A stretch of 18,285 nt of DNA from Trileptium ribeirensis (GCA_030248225.1 JASANE010018351.1:1-18285); one strand, 5' to 3'; positions 1 to 8,526 are shown, counted from the first letter of the stretch. The notes: generated by a model from the sequence alone, not told the origin. Numbers and translations: made by a program.

Positions 1-165
1 AACATCAAATATGTGTGCAGTATAATGTTGTGTAGCAATGACAACGTTGGTCATTATAGTGTCAAACAGCACAAATTTAGGACGAGTACTTTGTTGGTAT
101 ATAGTTTTGTATTACAAATTGAGTTGTATTGTTTTTATTGAATTATTTTTCATTGTTTATTTCAG

Positions 166-276
166 CGATCACAACAACGCAGACGACGTCGGAAGTATGA
201 CAACCAATTCGCCGCCGACAATGCCGAATCATTTTTCGCCGTCGGACTCGACCGTCGAAAATATGGAATTGAATTC
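166..276 (+). CDS. Internal coding exon of an unrecognised gene (Ser/Pro/Asn-rich)
   Basis: A pyrimidine-rich tract ending in TTTATTTCAG precedes this block and a consensus donor GTAAGT (277-282) follows it. The 111-bp exon enters and leaves in phase 2. It encodes about 37 residues rich in Ser, Pro, Asn, Asp and Thr, with short patches such as TTNSPPTMPNHFSPSDS, which looks like a low-complexity linker of a regulatory or nuclear protein. Its composition is much more GC-rich than the flanking AT-rich intron, and the only in-frame stop lies just inside the following intron (278-280). The donor phase matches the acceptors at 2978 and 7676, so the three blocks may be one transcript. No domain is recognisable, and upstream exons must lie outside the window. 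It could still be a chance open stretch, but splice signals plus composition make an exon likely. Confidence 0.6.
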
Positions 277-346
277 GTAAGTGTTGTTTTCTTTTTCTTC
301 CCTGGGTATACAACTTTTTTATTTTCGACCCGGTCCCAAGTACATT

Positions 347-574
347 TTACAATCAGAATTATGCGCTAAAAAATCAAACAAAGTTTCGATCGTTTTCGGT
401 CAAACTAAAGTCGTTCGTTTGCGATTAAATTAACGAATTCTGATTGAGTTAAAATAAAAAAATAATTTAATGAATACTGTCAGTTTGTGTTTAACAAATT
501 TCGTTTAAACGAAGATCGATCGATTTTGGTATTCGTCTGCGTTCTATTCTATGTGCACATAATTCTGATTGTAA
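347..574. mobile_element. MITE-like element with perfect 17-bp terminal inverted repeats
   Basis: TTACAATCAGAATTATG (347-363) reappears as its exact reverse complement at 558-574. The 228-bp interior has no coding potential, is AT-rich and has weaker internal symmetry (TTTCGATCG on one side, GATCGATCG on the other). Size, TIRs and lack of ORF fit a non-autonomous DNA transposon. I could not define a clear target-site duplication, so the exact ends and superfamily are open. It lies in the intron downstream of the exon at 166-276. Confidence 0.55.
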
Positions 575-826
575 CTGTAACTTCACAAATTATCGACAAT
601 AATAACGATTTTTGACAAAGTACGGAATTATAGATTTTTGAATACGGACACGGACTCTGAGCTATAAACAATAATGGTAACAATACGCCATGTTTATTAA
701 AATACATAAGTCGTCTTAAATGACTGTCACATTTTCATCGAGATAGTGGCTATTTTAATATTTCTGAAAATATCAAAAACACTATACATACCGTATACTG
801 CGTGTATAATGTATGTTTTCATGTTA

Positions 827-978
827 CAGTACCCGCTGAAAACGACTATCGCTCGCTCGCGACTCGTTTGAAATAAATTTGTTCTAAAATTAGAATGTAC
901 TATTAATTTATATAGTTTCGAAATGTCGAGCGAGCGACTCGCTCGAAATGCGACGGTCGTTGCTGGCATGACGTACTG
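827..978. mobile_element. Tc1/mariner-like MITE (CAGTAC family), copy 1
   Basis: The element is 152 bp with TA on both sides (825-826 and 979-980). The left end is CAGTACCCGCTGAAAACGAC; the reverse complement of the right end begins CAGTACGTCATGCCAGCAAC, so the TIRs are imperfect but clearly related. Subterminal CGAGCGAG/CTCGCTCG blocks form a second inverted pair. TA duplication and the CAGT start are typical of Tc1/mariner-type elements. It is homologous to 4692-4844 and shares end motifs with 7150-7391. Confidence 0.65.
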
Positions 979-1389
979 TATAATGTCATCCGATTCGTAT
1001 CCGATAAAATTGTGCATATGCAATTGGATCTGATCGGGTGAACGCCGTTACAGTTACACCTGGGTTCGCAACTACGTTTTATGTCAGGTTTTTAGGCCAA
1101 TTAAGTGGAGCTTACAGTGTATGTTTCGAGTAGCGGCGCACTTAGGTTTAGGGTGCCAAGAACGGTACATATAATTTGATTTTCGCATAAATATGGTGTC
1201 GTTGTACTTGTAGAAGCATTTTTACACGAATACCGTGTTTTGGCCCATAATTATTACATATCCTTCCAAGAACACTAGCATCTCGTAAGCGAGACTTTAA
1301 CGGAGTGTCTGCGCTTGCATTATGTTATTATGTTTAATCACCTGTGGGTTTTGTTTGATGGATATTATCATCTTAAAACCGCTTGAGCC
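979..1389. other. Intronic sequence, nothing recognised
   Basis: No splice-flanked open block, TIR pair or tandem repeat could be supported here. The stretch is plain AT-rich intron-like DNA. Confidence 0.4.
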
Positions 1390-2110
1390 GTGAACCCATT
1401 GAACATCCTAAAATTTCGTCGACCCTAAACCCATCGAAAACAACACTGAGAACGCATCAAATTTGTGTTGGTATCTAGATAACCAACCCATCGTATTCAG
1501 CCTACCGGAAAACCTTTATAGACAATAATTATTGATCACCTGTACGCAACGCGTAACCAAGCAACTGAAGACAGGTTATATTCTGGAAATCGCGCTCATT
1601 TTCATTTACCGTAAACCCAATGCAAACCCACGAAAACGTATGAAATAGGCACACTGGACTCTAGATAGCCAAAATATTCTAGTGTATTCAGCATACCGAA
1701 AAACGTATGTAAACTATTTATGATACCATTTACTAAACTTCTGTAGACCGACTATATTCTTGAAATCTGGTTCAGTGGCCCTAAGCCCAATGAAAACGTC
1801 TGAGAAGGTACAAGATACCACTTGTGCTAGATTGTCGTGCTCGACGCTAGATAACCAAAACCATCGCAATCAGACTACCAGAAAACCTATGTAGACTACT
1901 CTTGATTACCTACACGCAATACGCAACAAAACAACTGGAGGCAGACTATATTTGGAAGTCAGGTTCGTTGGCCCTAAACCAATTGAAAACTATGAAAAGA
2001 CATGAAATGTGAATGCTGAGCAAATTTCTCTATCCAACCTTCAGAAATTCCCATATAAACACGATTCTTGATGCTCCGCACGCAATACATAATCAGGATT
2101 CAATATATCA
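1390..2110. repeat. Degenerate tandem repeat, 186-bp period
   Basis: The landmark CTAGATARCC recurs at 1475, 1661 and 1847, exactly 186 bp apart each time. A decayed match (TATCCAACCTTCAG) lies near 2031, close to the expected fourth position. Within each unit the order is the same: CTAGAT landmark, a CAG-ACTACC-GAAAACC block, GATTACCTACACGCAA-like text, a CTATATTCT-GAAATC block, then CCCTAAACCCAATGAAAAC. Part of that last block before the first landmark (about 1390-1450) suggests a partial upstream unit. Units are clearly diverged, so the array is old. The period near 180 bp is satellite-sized but there are only about three to four copies. Confidence 0.7.
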
Positions 2111-2977
2111 TTTATAACTTAATAGGCACTGTCGCTATTTCTGGCAAAGGGTATTACCAACCATATTCAGGCGCACAGCAGACTAGAGAGTGAACTCACA
2201 AAAAAGTGTTAGTCAGCAAACATTTAGATCTTGACGTGAAGCCTGTGTTGCGAGATATGAGTTCCGAAACACTCGTAGCCGTTTGGTCATATTTGGCAAA
2301 GAATCCTTAAAAACCTGTTTTGTGCCATTTTGACCCGGAAAATGGGGTCGGAGCTGTTCGCGTTCAACTGAAAGGTAAATTGCCATTTTGATATCGAACA
2401 TAAATTTTGTCGAATTCCGCCCAACTGAACATGAGTTATGAATCACAGCGACAGACAAAAATAAATTTTCAGGATTTTCCTCTAGCGCTCTCAGTGGAAA
2501 CTCCGCTCGCTTCACTTGCTCCGCTTCAATTACGACATACAGTAACAATGTTACAATAATTAAAAATTATTGCAAGTATTTTTATTATGGCACACTCCGA
2601 TGCACCAATCACCCACACACTTGCTCCAGCGACCAGAATAATATACACGCTGCTAAGTTTACAATCTCTTTGTGTAAAAATAACTTACTCATTGTTATAA
2701 ATGTATTAGTAATTATTGTGTTGTCTTGTTTATTTCCAACACCACAGGATTTATGTATCGTTGTCGGTTGTGGTGCTAAAAATGACACATTATTTACTCA
2801 TTTGTTTTTTGTTTTGATAGATTTGTGTCACTGTCTTCGGGCAGTGACATTGTTTTCGGCTCATATTTGACTGACATTATTAAGCAATAAATTCTTTAAG
2901 CATAATAATGGAAAGGCCAGTAATTATTTTTGTAAAAATATTTGCTCAATAAATTTATATAATATTTTATTGGACAG
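2111..2977. other. Intron-like sequence with one small hairpin
   Basis: AT-rich DNA between the 186-bp repeat and the exon at 2978. A minus-strand open frame (2213-2548) exists but shows no domain, splice context or start signal I can defend. The only other structure seen is the hairpin at 2826-2849. Confidence 0.4.
2826..2849. other. Short perfect hairpin
   Basis: TGTCACTG (2826-2833) and CAGTGACA (2842-2849) form an 8-bp perfect stem around the loop TCTTCGGG. It lies about 130 bp upstream of the exon at 2978. It does not match the histone 3' stem-loop, and no function is assigned. Confidence 0.4.
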
Positions 2978-3115
2978 CGAAAATTACCGTGTCTGCATGC
3001 GACGCGAAGCCAAACCTGGTTGTTCATACAGAACTTGCCACAAGTCATTGTCGGATGTTAAGCGAGCATCGAATAAATTATTGTATGAGATTCTCAAAAA
3101 ACGTACAATTTTTCG
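2978..3115 (+). CDS. Putative coding exon, Cys/Lys/Arg-rich, same gene as 166-276
   Basis: The acceptor TATTGGACAG ends at 2977 and a donor-like GTAAAG starts at 3116. The 138-bp block is phase 2 at both ends and encodes about 46 residues: a Cys-containing basic part (VCMRREAKPGCSYRTCHKSL, Cys spacing C-x8-C-x4-C), then a helix-like basic stretch ending in LYEILKKRTIF. It reads as protein and is GC-richer than its surroundings. Spliced between 166-276 and 7676-7820 it keeps the frame open. If it is not spliced at 3116, an in-frame TAA at 3117-3119 ends the protein at once, so this could be an alternative terminal exon. The Cys pattern is not one I can assign to a zinc-finger or cystine-knot family. 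Exon status is an inference from splice sites, phase and composition. Confidence 0.5.
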
Positions 3116-4395
3116 GTAAAGCATTTCAAACAGTTTCAAACAACGCCACAACTTTCGCAATCAGTTTTTTAGTATTTGTTGTTATTTGGTTTTTTTGATT
3201 TACGCCATCCATGCTGTCACGAACAAAACATATAACTTCTGCCTGAGACAGACGAACTCTTCTAGATGGACATCTGGATCTGAGGCACGGCTTTGCGACG
3301 TTTCGTTGTAAAGCACAATAATGGCCTTCGTCGTGCAGTTAATAATAATTCTGCAGTCGCGGGCAGAAGTAAGTGCAAAATTATAGTCTTATCAAAATTT
3401 CGATGCTATTAAATAAATTTAAAATTTATAAAATTTGAAATAAAAATAATAAAATAATTTCAAAGCCGAATTTCGATTGCTCCTATTTCTGGCCGTAACT
3501 GCAGAATAATAATGTGTAGCGCAGCTGTTTATTGCTTGATTTTGTAAAAGTATCATCTTTGTAGCTACATTATAGTCGTGTTTTTGTCGTGGTCTCTCAT
3601 TAGAGTAGATGCTTTTTCATAATGTCTCTATGTTTTTTGTAGATTTTTTTAATCTTTGTCTATTTTCCTATTGTATGTTAACTAACAAAAATTTTCCCCA
3701 TTTTAATTATTGAAACTAGAACCGCAATGGTAATAATAATGCAGCTTGACAATATTAACAACCTGCATGCCTTGCGTGGTGCTAATTTCTAAAAAAAATA
3801 TCTATTCCATACCATGGATGCGTGATAGCATCGATCTCTCGATTTTTCCTATTCTCACAAGATGTTTTTTGTCCAAAAAAGCTAATTCTTTTCAAAAATA
3901 AAATTGTACTCTTCAATTGGTGATTCAGCAGGAAATGGACATGACCAGCCAGGATGCTGGTCAGTCTATGCTTCAATAATAATAACGAGTTTCTGGGTTG
4001 CCTATAGTCCTTTATTAGCTTGGGGGACAGTGCAGTAGTTGAGTCGTGGAAGCTGTCGCCTGGGAACTCAGGTCGAGGTGACTACAATTTTAGTATGCAG
4101 AAGTGCTAAATTCAAAAATGGCTGGTTACAATTTTGCTTTTATGGGCTAAATTTTTTGTAAATTTAAAATGGCACGCCGAGTACAACTATTAGTAAAAGT
4201 GATAAAAATGCGATTTTTACATCATTTTAGTTCCAACAGTTAGTTTGTAAACGAAAAATTGGCTTGTTATGGTATGTATCTAGTCGAATACATTTGGTGA
4301 CCGGGACGCTTACACCTACAGCGGTGCGGCTGCAGAAGTAGTTTTAACAGTGAATCATTGTGAAATGGAGCGATTTCTCAGAAGCCTCCACAAAA
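3116..4395. other. Intron-like sequence; one weak signal-peptide-like first exon candidate
   Basis: Mostly AT-rich non-coding DNA with AAT-type tracts. At 3321-3368 an ATG opens a 16-codon hydrophobic frame (MAFVVQLIIILQSRAE) that runs into a consensus donor GTAAGT at 3369. This could be a first exon encoding a signal peptide, but no promoter or partner exon is visible. At about 4290 the text CATTTGGTGACCGGGACG resembles the junction beside the primer-binding site of some LTR retrotransposons, without an LTR pair to support it. Confidence 0.3.
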
Positions 4396-4414
4396 TGAGG
4401 ATTAATATATATAT

Positions 4415-4501
4415 TATATAAAACCCTGAACAGAAACACACATTCAGCACTTATTGTGAGTTCATTTTGTTCGTCAAAGACTTGTTATTATTGTAAATAA
4501 A
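4415..4501 (+). promoter_or_regulatory. TATA/Inr-like promoter followed closely by AATAAA
   Basis: TATATAAA (4415-4422) is followed 29 bp later by TCAGCA (4444), close to the arthropod initiator TCAGT and at the expected spacing. An AATAAA polyadenylation signal follows at about 4496-4501. A promoter and a poly(A) signal this close together are what an LTR (U3-R) would show, but no second LTR copy was found in the window. It could equally be fortuitous in AT-rich DNA. Confidence 0.28.
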
Positions 4502-4691
4502 TAGTGAGATCGGTCGGTCGATTGTCTGCGGCTCTGTTTGTTTGTTGGTTCTCTAAACTCGGAGTGGCGTTCGAATATGTACGGTCTGTGGATTTCCAGG
4601 ATAAAGCATGCGTACGTGTCTAGTTTTGTACATAAATATGCCCTGGTTTCCGTAATTGTCAACGCTACGTTTGCCAACCATAAAATACCTA

Positions 4692-4844
4692 TCGTACCCG
4701 CCCAAAACGACCGTCGCTCACTCATGACTCGCTCGAAATAAATTTGTATAGAATTTATTATTCATTTAAATAGTTACGAAATCTCGAGCAAACCACTTGC
4801 TGGGGACTCGCTCGAAATATAACGGTCCTTTCTGGCGTGTACTG
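4692..4844. mobile_element. Tc1/mariner-like MITE (CAGTAC family), copy 2
   Basis: A 153-bp homologue of 827-978, in the same orientation, flanked by TA (4690-4691 and 4845-4846). The interior shares ACTCGCTCGAAATAAATTTG with only small changes from copy 1. The left terminus has decayed (TCGTACCCGCC instead of CAGTACCCGCT), while the right end ends in GGCGTGTACTG. It is non-coding. Confidence 0.62.
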
Positions 4845-5235
4845 TATTTGCCCTGGCTATTGCTGAGAGAATCTATGGACAATTCCCTGCTAAAGTTAAC
4901 TACAGAAAAAGCGGTCCTATTATAATTAAATTGCAAAAGAAGAACACTTTTTTGAAGTCAGGATCGAAATATGTAGCATGCGCTTTGTATTTATTTGTGT
5001 TTTTCGTAAATTGTGGTCTGGAATTTTTAAGGACGCCATAATGGCATGCCAGGGTCCCGCAATTATTTTTGTTGGTACTATATTATAGCAAAAAATGGTA
5101 ACGTATTCGAATCCCACTTCTGTCCATATTTTCGGCGGCTCTCCTAAACATATCATGTTATGTTTCATAAGAATAATAGAAAAACAAACACAAGATCGCT
5201 TCTGATCGGCCCTCAGTTATTTTGTTTGCTCACTT
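4845..5235. other. Intron-like sequence with possible tRNA-derived SINE trace
   Basis: At about 5100-5120 the plus strand reads ATGGTAACGTATTCGAATCC followed by CACTTCTG. TTCGAATCC resembles the B box of a tRNA-type promoter and ATAGC(A)n-ATGGTA resembles an A box, but their spacing is too short for an intact promoter. At most this is a deleted SINE relic. The minus-strand frame across it is probably a by-product. Confidence 0.25.
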
Positions 5236-5278
5236 CGTTATTCTATTCTATGTGCATAGTTTAGTCCCACCGTGAGTT
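5236..5278 (+). repeat. 43-bp direct repeat, copy A
   Basis: CGTTATTCTATTCTATGTGC followed by ATAGTTTAGT, two differing bases, then CACCGTGAGTT. The second copy is at 6821-6863. Its core TTCTATTCTATGTGCA also occurs at 542-557 just inside the right TIR of the element at 347-574, so it is a dispersed motif, probably the end of a mobile element. Confidence 0.6.
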
Positions 5279-6005
5279 CGTTATTTGGCCCTGATTGGGC
5301 TGAGGAGGAAAAATCAGAGAAGGGGCCCACCATCTTTTCAGTATAGCCCCCATAGCCTCTGGACCCCCAATCATCTCTTACCCCCAAAAGAGATCTCTTC
5401 GAGATCAGGGTCGCCCCTTTTCAGGTATAACCTCCTGATTATGCTAAATTATTGTTTTTATTTGAATTTTTTGGGGTGTAGAGATTTTTGGCAATTTTTT
5501 TCCTAAAGCTCCACCTAAGATCGTCACCCTCCTACCCCCCCCCCATGGATCAGTTTTTCCTGCTCTTTCCAATGGAAAAGGTTTCAGGGCTTTAGCTCTT
5601 CAAGGGGGTTCAGGAGAGGGGCCCAATTTCAGGGGTCGGATTTTTTTAGAAATATGGATTTTGGTTTTTTTTACCTTTTTGGACATAACTTTGGATTGGA
5701 TTGACCGATTGGGCTCAAATTTGGATATGGTATAGAAAATGCAATGCGCTATAGGGCGATGCATAGGGGTGACGATTACTTTCCGCCACAAGAAGATATG
5801 GCTCCCGATATCGGGAATGCAAATGAAAGATGGATATTTTGATGTTTCGAAATTAGGTTTAGACTGGCGTCAGTTTTAGGGTAAGCTTGAAGCTTAGGTT
5901 AGGGTATCCTTAAATACTGCACCGGCAAACGCAGGCGAGGAAGCACCAGTACTGTGCACCCAAAACCGTGGCAGTTAGCCAGCGCAGCGGCTTAGTTCGG
6001 GGGGT
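5279..6005. other. G/C-homopolymer-rich degenerate repeat DNA
   Basis: This stretch has repeated runs of G or C (GGGGCCCACC, CCCCCAATC, a run of ten C near 5535, GAGGGGCCCAATTTCAGGGG) in otherwise AT-rich DNA. Around 5680-5730 it carries text of the type CATAACTTTGGATTGGATTG, common in ancient non-coding repeats. No coding frame is convincing. Confidence 0.4.
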
Positions 6006-6025
6006 CCGGGGGCGGTAGCCCCCGG
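6006..6025. other. GC-rich perfect hairpin
   Basis: CCGGGGGC (6006-6013), loop GGTA, GCCCCCGG (6018-6025): an 8-bp all-GC stem with a four-base loop in AT-rich DNA, directly abutting the hexamer array. It lacks the CTRR that follows a Helitron 3' hairpin, since the next bases are CTTAGT. Confidence 0.6.
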
Positions 6026-6118
6026 CTTAGTCTTAGGCTTAGGCTTAGTCTAAGGCTTAGGCGTAGTCTAAGTCTTAGGCTTAGTCAAAGGCTTAGGCTT
6101 AGTCTAAGGCTTAGGCTT
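6024..6118. repeat. Degenerate CTTAGG (TTAGGC-type) hexamer array
   Basis: About fifteen consecutive hexamers read CTTAGG, CTTAGT, CTAAGG, CGTAGT, CAAAGG and similar, all in register. A higher-order pattern CTTAGG-CTTAGT-CTAAGG recurs. TTAGGC is the canonical nematode telomere repeat and is one base longer than the arthropod TTAGG. The array may be an interstitial telomere-like tract or just a hexamer microsatellite; the variants favour an old internal tract. Confidence 0.7.
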
Positions 6119-6181
6119 ACTTTGTTTGGCTTAATCTAGAACTCTATAAGAAAACGTATTACTAGACACTGGAACTAACCT

Positions 6182-6427
6182 CTAGACGCGATACATGTTT
6201 CCGATTTGGGCAATGAGTGCACCGACAATATTTTCAGCGAATTGTCGTCGCCATTGAAATTCAATGAGGGTTCGCTGGTATAGGCTATGAGGAACACCTT
6301 GGCGTCGCCGAGTGAAAGTTTTCAAATTTCCCCAGAGACCATCAATGTTTTGCGTATGGGCGTCGGGATTGTCGGGATGAAGGAATTGGCGGTTATAGTG
6401 GTTGACCATGGCGTGCTTAATGTTATG
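6182..6427 (-). pseudogene. C-terminal remnant of an ISXO2-like (Merlin/IS1595-type) transposase
   Basis: The minus strand encodes HAMVNHYNRQFLHP, then DAHTQNIDGLW, then LIEFQWRRQF, and ends in TAG. The order VNH-x-F, AHTQNIE-like, W-x-x-LK, EF-x-WR is characteristic of the C-terminal half of the ISXO2-like transposase domain shared by IS1595-type elements and eukaryotic Merlin transposons. The open frame begins just after an acceptor-like TATATTTTACAG, so this may be the last exon of a once intron-containing transposase, or the intron may be fortuitous. No N-terminal catalytic region is recognisable in 6428-6820, so the copy is a fragment. The position usually occupied by Glu in the NIE-x-x-W motif is Asp here; in this family it is probably the third acidic active-site residue. 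Flanking TIRs were not identified. Confidence 0.72.
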
Positions 6428-6820
6428 CTGTAAAATATAAAAAAATGGAAAATAAATCATCAATCCAGCGTTCCCAAAGGGTTACTTCCGAAGTGGTTAA
6501 CTGTTCTTGTGGATAACTTCAGAGGGATGCCAGATATATCGATATGAATGGTACCATTGAGTTTCTTCTCCTGTAATGCTGGATCGATCTAGGTGCATCA
6601 TGTCTATTTTGCAAAAAAAATTTTCTTTCAAAAATTTCAGGTGACATTTGACAGGTGGGACGGGACCATTGGGTAAAAACACCAAAACAATAAAAAAATT
6701 TTTCGGAAAATGGTCGTATGCGGTATTTTAGAACTCAGCTCGTCGGGCTGAGTCGATTGGTACCAATTTCAGCGGCGCGCGACCATTTGCTGATTCCCCC
6801 CCCCCAGCCCAAATAGCGCC
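6428..6820. other. Sequence upstream of the transposase remnant, no gene recognised
   Basis: On the minus strand this would be where the rest of the transposase should lie, but no ISXO2-like N-terminal motifs are readable. A poly-C tract is present at about 6796-6805. Confidence 0.35.
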
Positions 6821-6863
6821 CGTTATTCTATTCTATGTGCATAGTTTAGTGTCACCGTGAGTT
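6821..6863 (+). repeat. 43-bp direct repeat, copy B
   Basis: Second copy of 5236-5278, differing at two adjacent bases (GT for CC). It ends seven bases before the point paired with the last base of the window, so it lies very near, or inside, the outer edge of the giant inverted repeat. Confidence 0.6.
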
Positions 6864-7149
6864 TATAGCAAGAATACAGTAGAATAGTGCGACGCTAGCC
6901 ATACAAATGTAGTTGTTTGTCATATTATGATAATAGGAACGGTTTTCTCAGTTTATGCCCAAGAAAGTTTTGATGATGCAGCCATAGTTCGGTCAGGATG
7001 ACCCTGTCCTACTCCCGGCGGTTCGCCACGTGCACCAGCTACCAGAATGCCAAGGTAATGAAATTAGAGCAATAACAACAATAATTAAGACTTAATGGCG
7101 TAATGTACGCTCTAATCTTATTACATTGGTTGGTTTTTTTTCACAGCTA

Positions 7150-7391
7150 CAGTGCTCGCCAGAAATTAGTGTCACCTTTCGAACGAACGAACAGCGAACA
7201 GAAATTGAACAAAATTTATTTATTCTTGAACAAACCTCGAAGAAACTACGAACAGCTCTCGAACAAATGAAAAAAAAACGTGCTAAAATTTGGAAGACGC
7301 CTCGAACGAAATTCGAACACATTACGAACAAAATTTTGAAGCTATCCAACGAACATCAAACGAACAGCACTCACATGTTTGGCGAGTACTG
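7150..7391. mobile_element. Tc1/mariner-like MITE with GAACGAAC-rich interior (left arm)
   Basis: Flanked by TA (7148-7149, 7392-7393). Left end CAGTGCTCGCCAGAAATTAG; reverse complement of the right end CAGTACTCGCCAAACATGTG. The interior repeats CGAACGAACGAACAG and GAAC-rich text. It lacks a transposase: the 90-residue plus-strand frame is only the lysine/glutamate-rich reading of the GAAC repeats. The ends relate it to the CAGTAC family elsewhere in the window. Confidence 0.7.
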
Positions 7392-7675
7392 TATGTAGTA
7401 TCCCGCAGAAGCCGTAGGCATAATTTGTATACCCACATAGATTTCGTATAGATTAAAGCATACACTACACATGCTATTGGCTCCTGGGAGTCCTTATATC
7501 TTTCGTAATTTTTGTTTATACACTCCGTCTAGTTCCAGACCAAACCTCAAAATGTGTAATTTTTTGATCCTGACTAAATTTTGTGTTTGTTCGTGAATTT
7601 AGCCGTGTTTGCGTTTGATTTGTTTGTTTCTTTGTGTATGTTTTCTCGATTAGTAGTTAGTCTGAATAATTTTAG

Positions 7676-7820
7676 AAAACTTGAATCGTTGAATGAAGAA
7701 ATGTCATCGGCAGCAAATTCGTATCATCCGCAACAACAACAGCAGCAGCAGCAACAACAACAACAGCATCAGCAATATTACGACCTGACAACGACTAATC
7801 CATCGACACCAACCTATTAG
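7676..7820 (+). CDS. Terminal coding exon with polyglutamine tract (left-arm copy)
   Basis: A T-rich tract ends in GAATAATTTTAG (AG at 7674-7675). The exon starts with one base completing a split codon (phase 2), then reads KLESLNEEMSSAANSYHP, twelve Gln, His, two Gln, and a tail YYDLTTTNPSTPTY followed by TAG (7818-7820). The Gln run mixes CAA and CAG codons, an opa-type repeat common in insect transcription regulators. The short acidic-amphipathic start could extend the helix-like end of the 2978-3115 block. Alternative acceptors at 7653 (phase 1) and 7660 (phase 2) exist. The exon lies inside the left arm of the giant inverted repeat and has a 145-bp counterpart in the right arm. The protein is not identified; a nuclear or regulatory role is only a guess from the low-complexity composition. 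Confidence 0.62.
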
Positions 7821-8526
7821 TATACCTAAATAATATAGTGCTAGTGATAGGTCGGTTGCAGCTTGATAGTAGCAGCTTAGCTAGGTAATTAGTTAATTAA
7901 TTAGTCAATTTGAGTCATGATTCAATTGTCGAAAAGCTGATTAAAGCGGATATATAAAGACAAAACAGCTACCAGCGTACATACAGCATCGATCTCGTAT
8001 GACGAAAATGTTGGCTGTTGTCAGGCTCACTCACTGAACAAACAAACTTATTAATCGCCGATGGAATTTTCCAATGGACCGCCGGTAGAGCTTCCTCACT
8101 GGCGAAGGAAGATACAATATTGTCAAGAATTTGCTAAAACAGAATCAGGATTTATATCAAATTCGATATTGTTAGTGAGTCTGAAATGACGGACGCTGTT
8201 GAATATAAAATTCAATGTCGCTATAAAAACTATGGCACCGGGACGTATGGATCAAATTACCAATGTCAAGGCCCTTACCAATGTACGGATAGCGGTCGAT
8301 GACGAAAGTATGTATGTACATTAGTCTCTAAAAAATTATTCTATTAACGCTTAGTTTTCATTCAGTCATTAAAAACTAAATAATTGTGAATATGTATTTT
8401 CAGTCTAAAACAGCATTATTACTATTTATTATCATAGCAATTTGTCAGCTTAGTCAAAGCGAACTCCTGGAATGTGGATTTCGGCTTAGGCTTCGTGGGA
8501 CTTGATTTGCGATGAATGTCGGAGAA
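7821..8526. other. Downstream of the terminal exon: 3' UTR-like, then non-coding
   Basis: It contains TAATTAGTTAATTAATTAG and an ATTAAA at about 7940 that could serve as a weak poly(A) signal for the gene ending at 7820. At 8186-8302 a 38-codon frame (MTDAVEYKIQCRYKNYGTG, four Cys in all) is conserved in length in the right arm, with a three-residue difference at its end. It is too short and lacks splice or start context, so it is not called as a gene. Confidence 0.35.

Noticed and set aside
2213..2548. 111-residue minus-strand ORF, long for AT-rich DNA.
   Set aside because: No recognisable motif, no splice signals or promoter, and the region shows no conservation evidence within the window.
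4926..5168. 80-residue minus-strand ORF with WTEVGFEYVT.
   Set aside because: The motif is what one obtains by translating the reverse strand of a tRNA-type B box (GGATTCGAA), so it is a SINE-related artefact.
6006..6030. Helitron 3' terminus (hairpin followed by CTRR).
   Set aside because: The bases after the hairpin are CTTAGT, which lacks CTRR, and no TC 5' end was identified.
6998..7054. Possible exon MTLSYSRRFATCTSYQNAK ending at donor GTAATG, mirrored near 18101-18157.
   Set aside because: The donor leaves phase 0, which does not fit the next acceptor at 7676 (phase 2), and no convincing acceptor or promoter precedes it. The right copy changes one Thr codon to Met.
7126..7398. 90-residue plus-strand ORF rich in Lys, Glu and Thr, with overlapping minus-strand ORF.
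   Set aside because: It lies within the TIR-bounded MITE and reads its GAACGAAC-type repeats; both strands are open for the same compositional reason.
7581..7675. Hydrophobic N-terminal extension upstream of the polyglutamine exon.
   Set aside because: It has no ATG at its start, is T-rich like a polypyrimidine tract and ends at a plausible AG acceptor, so it is better explained as intron.
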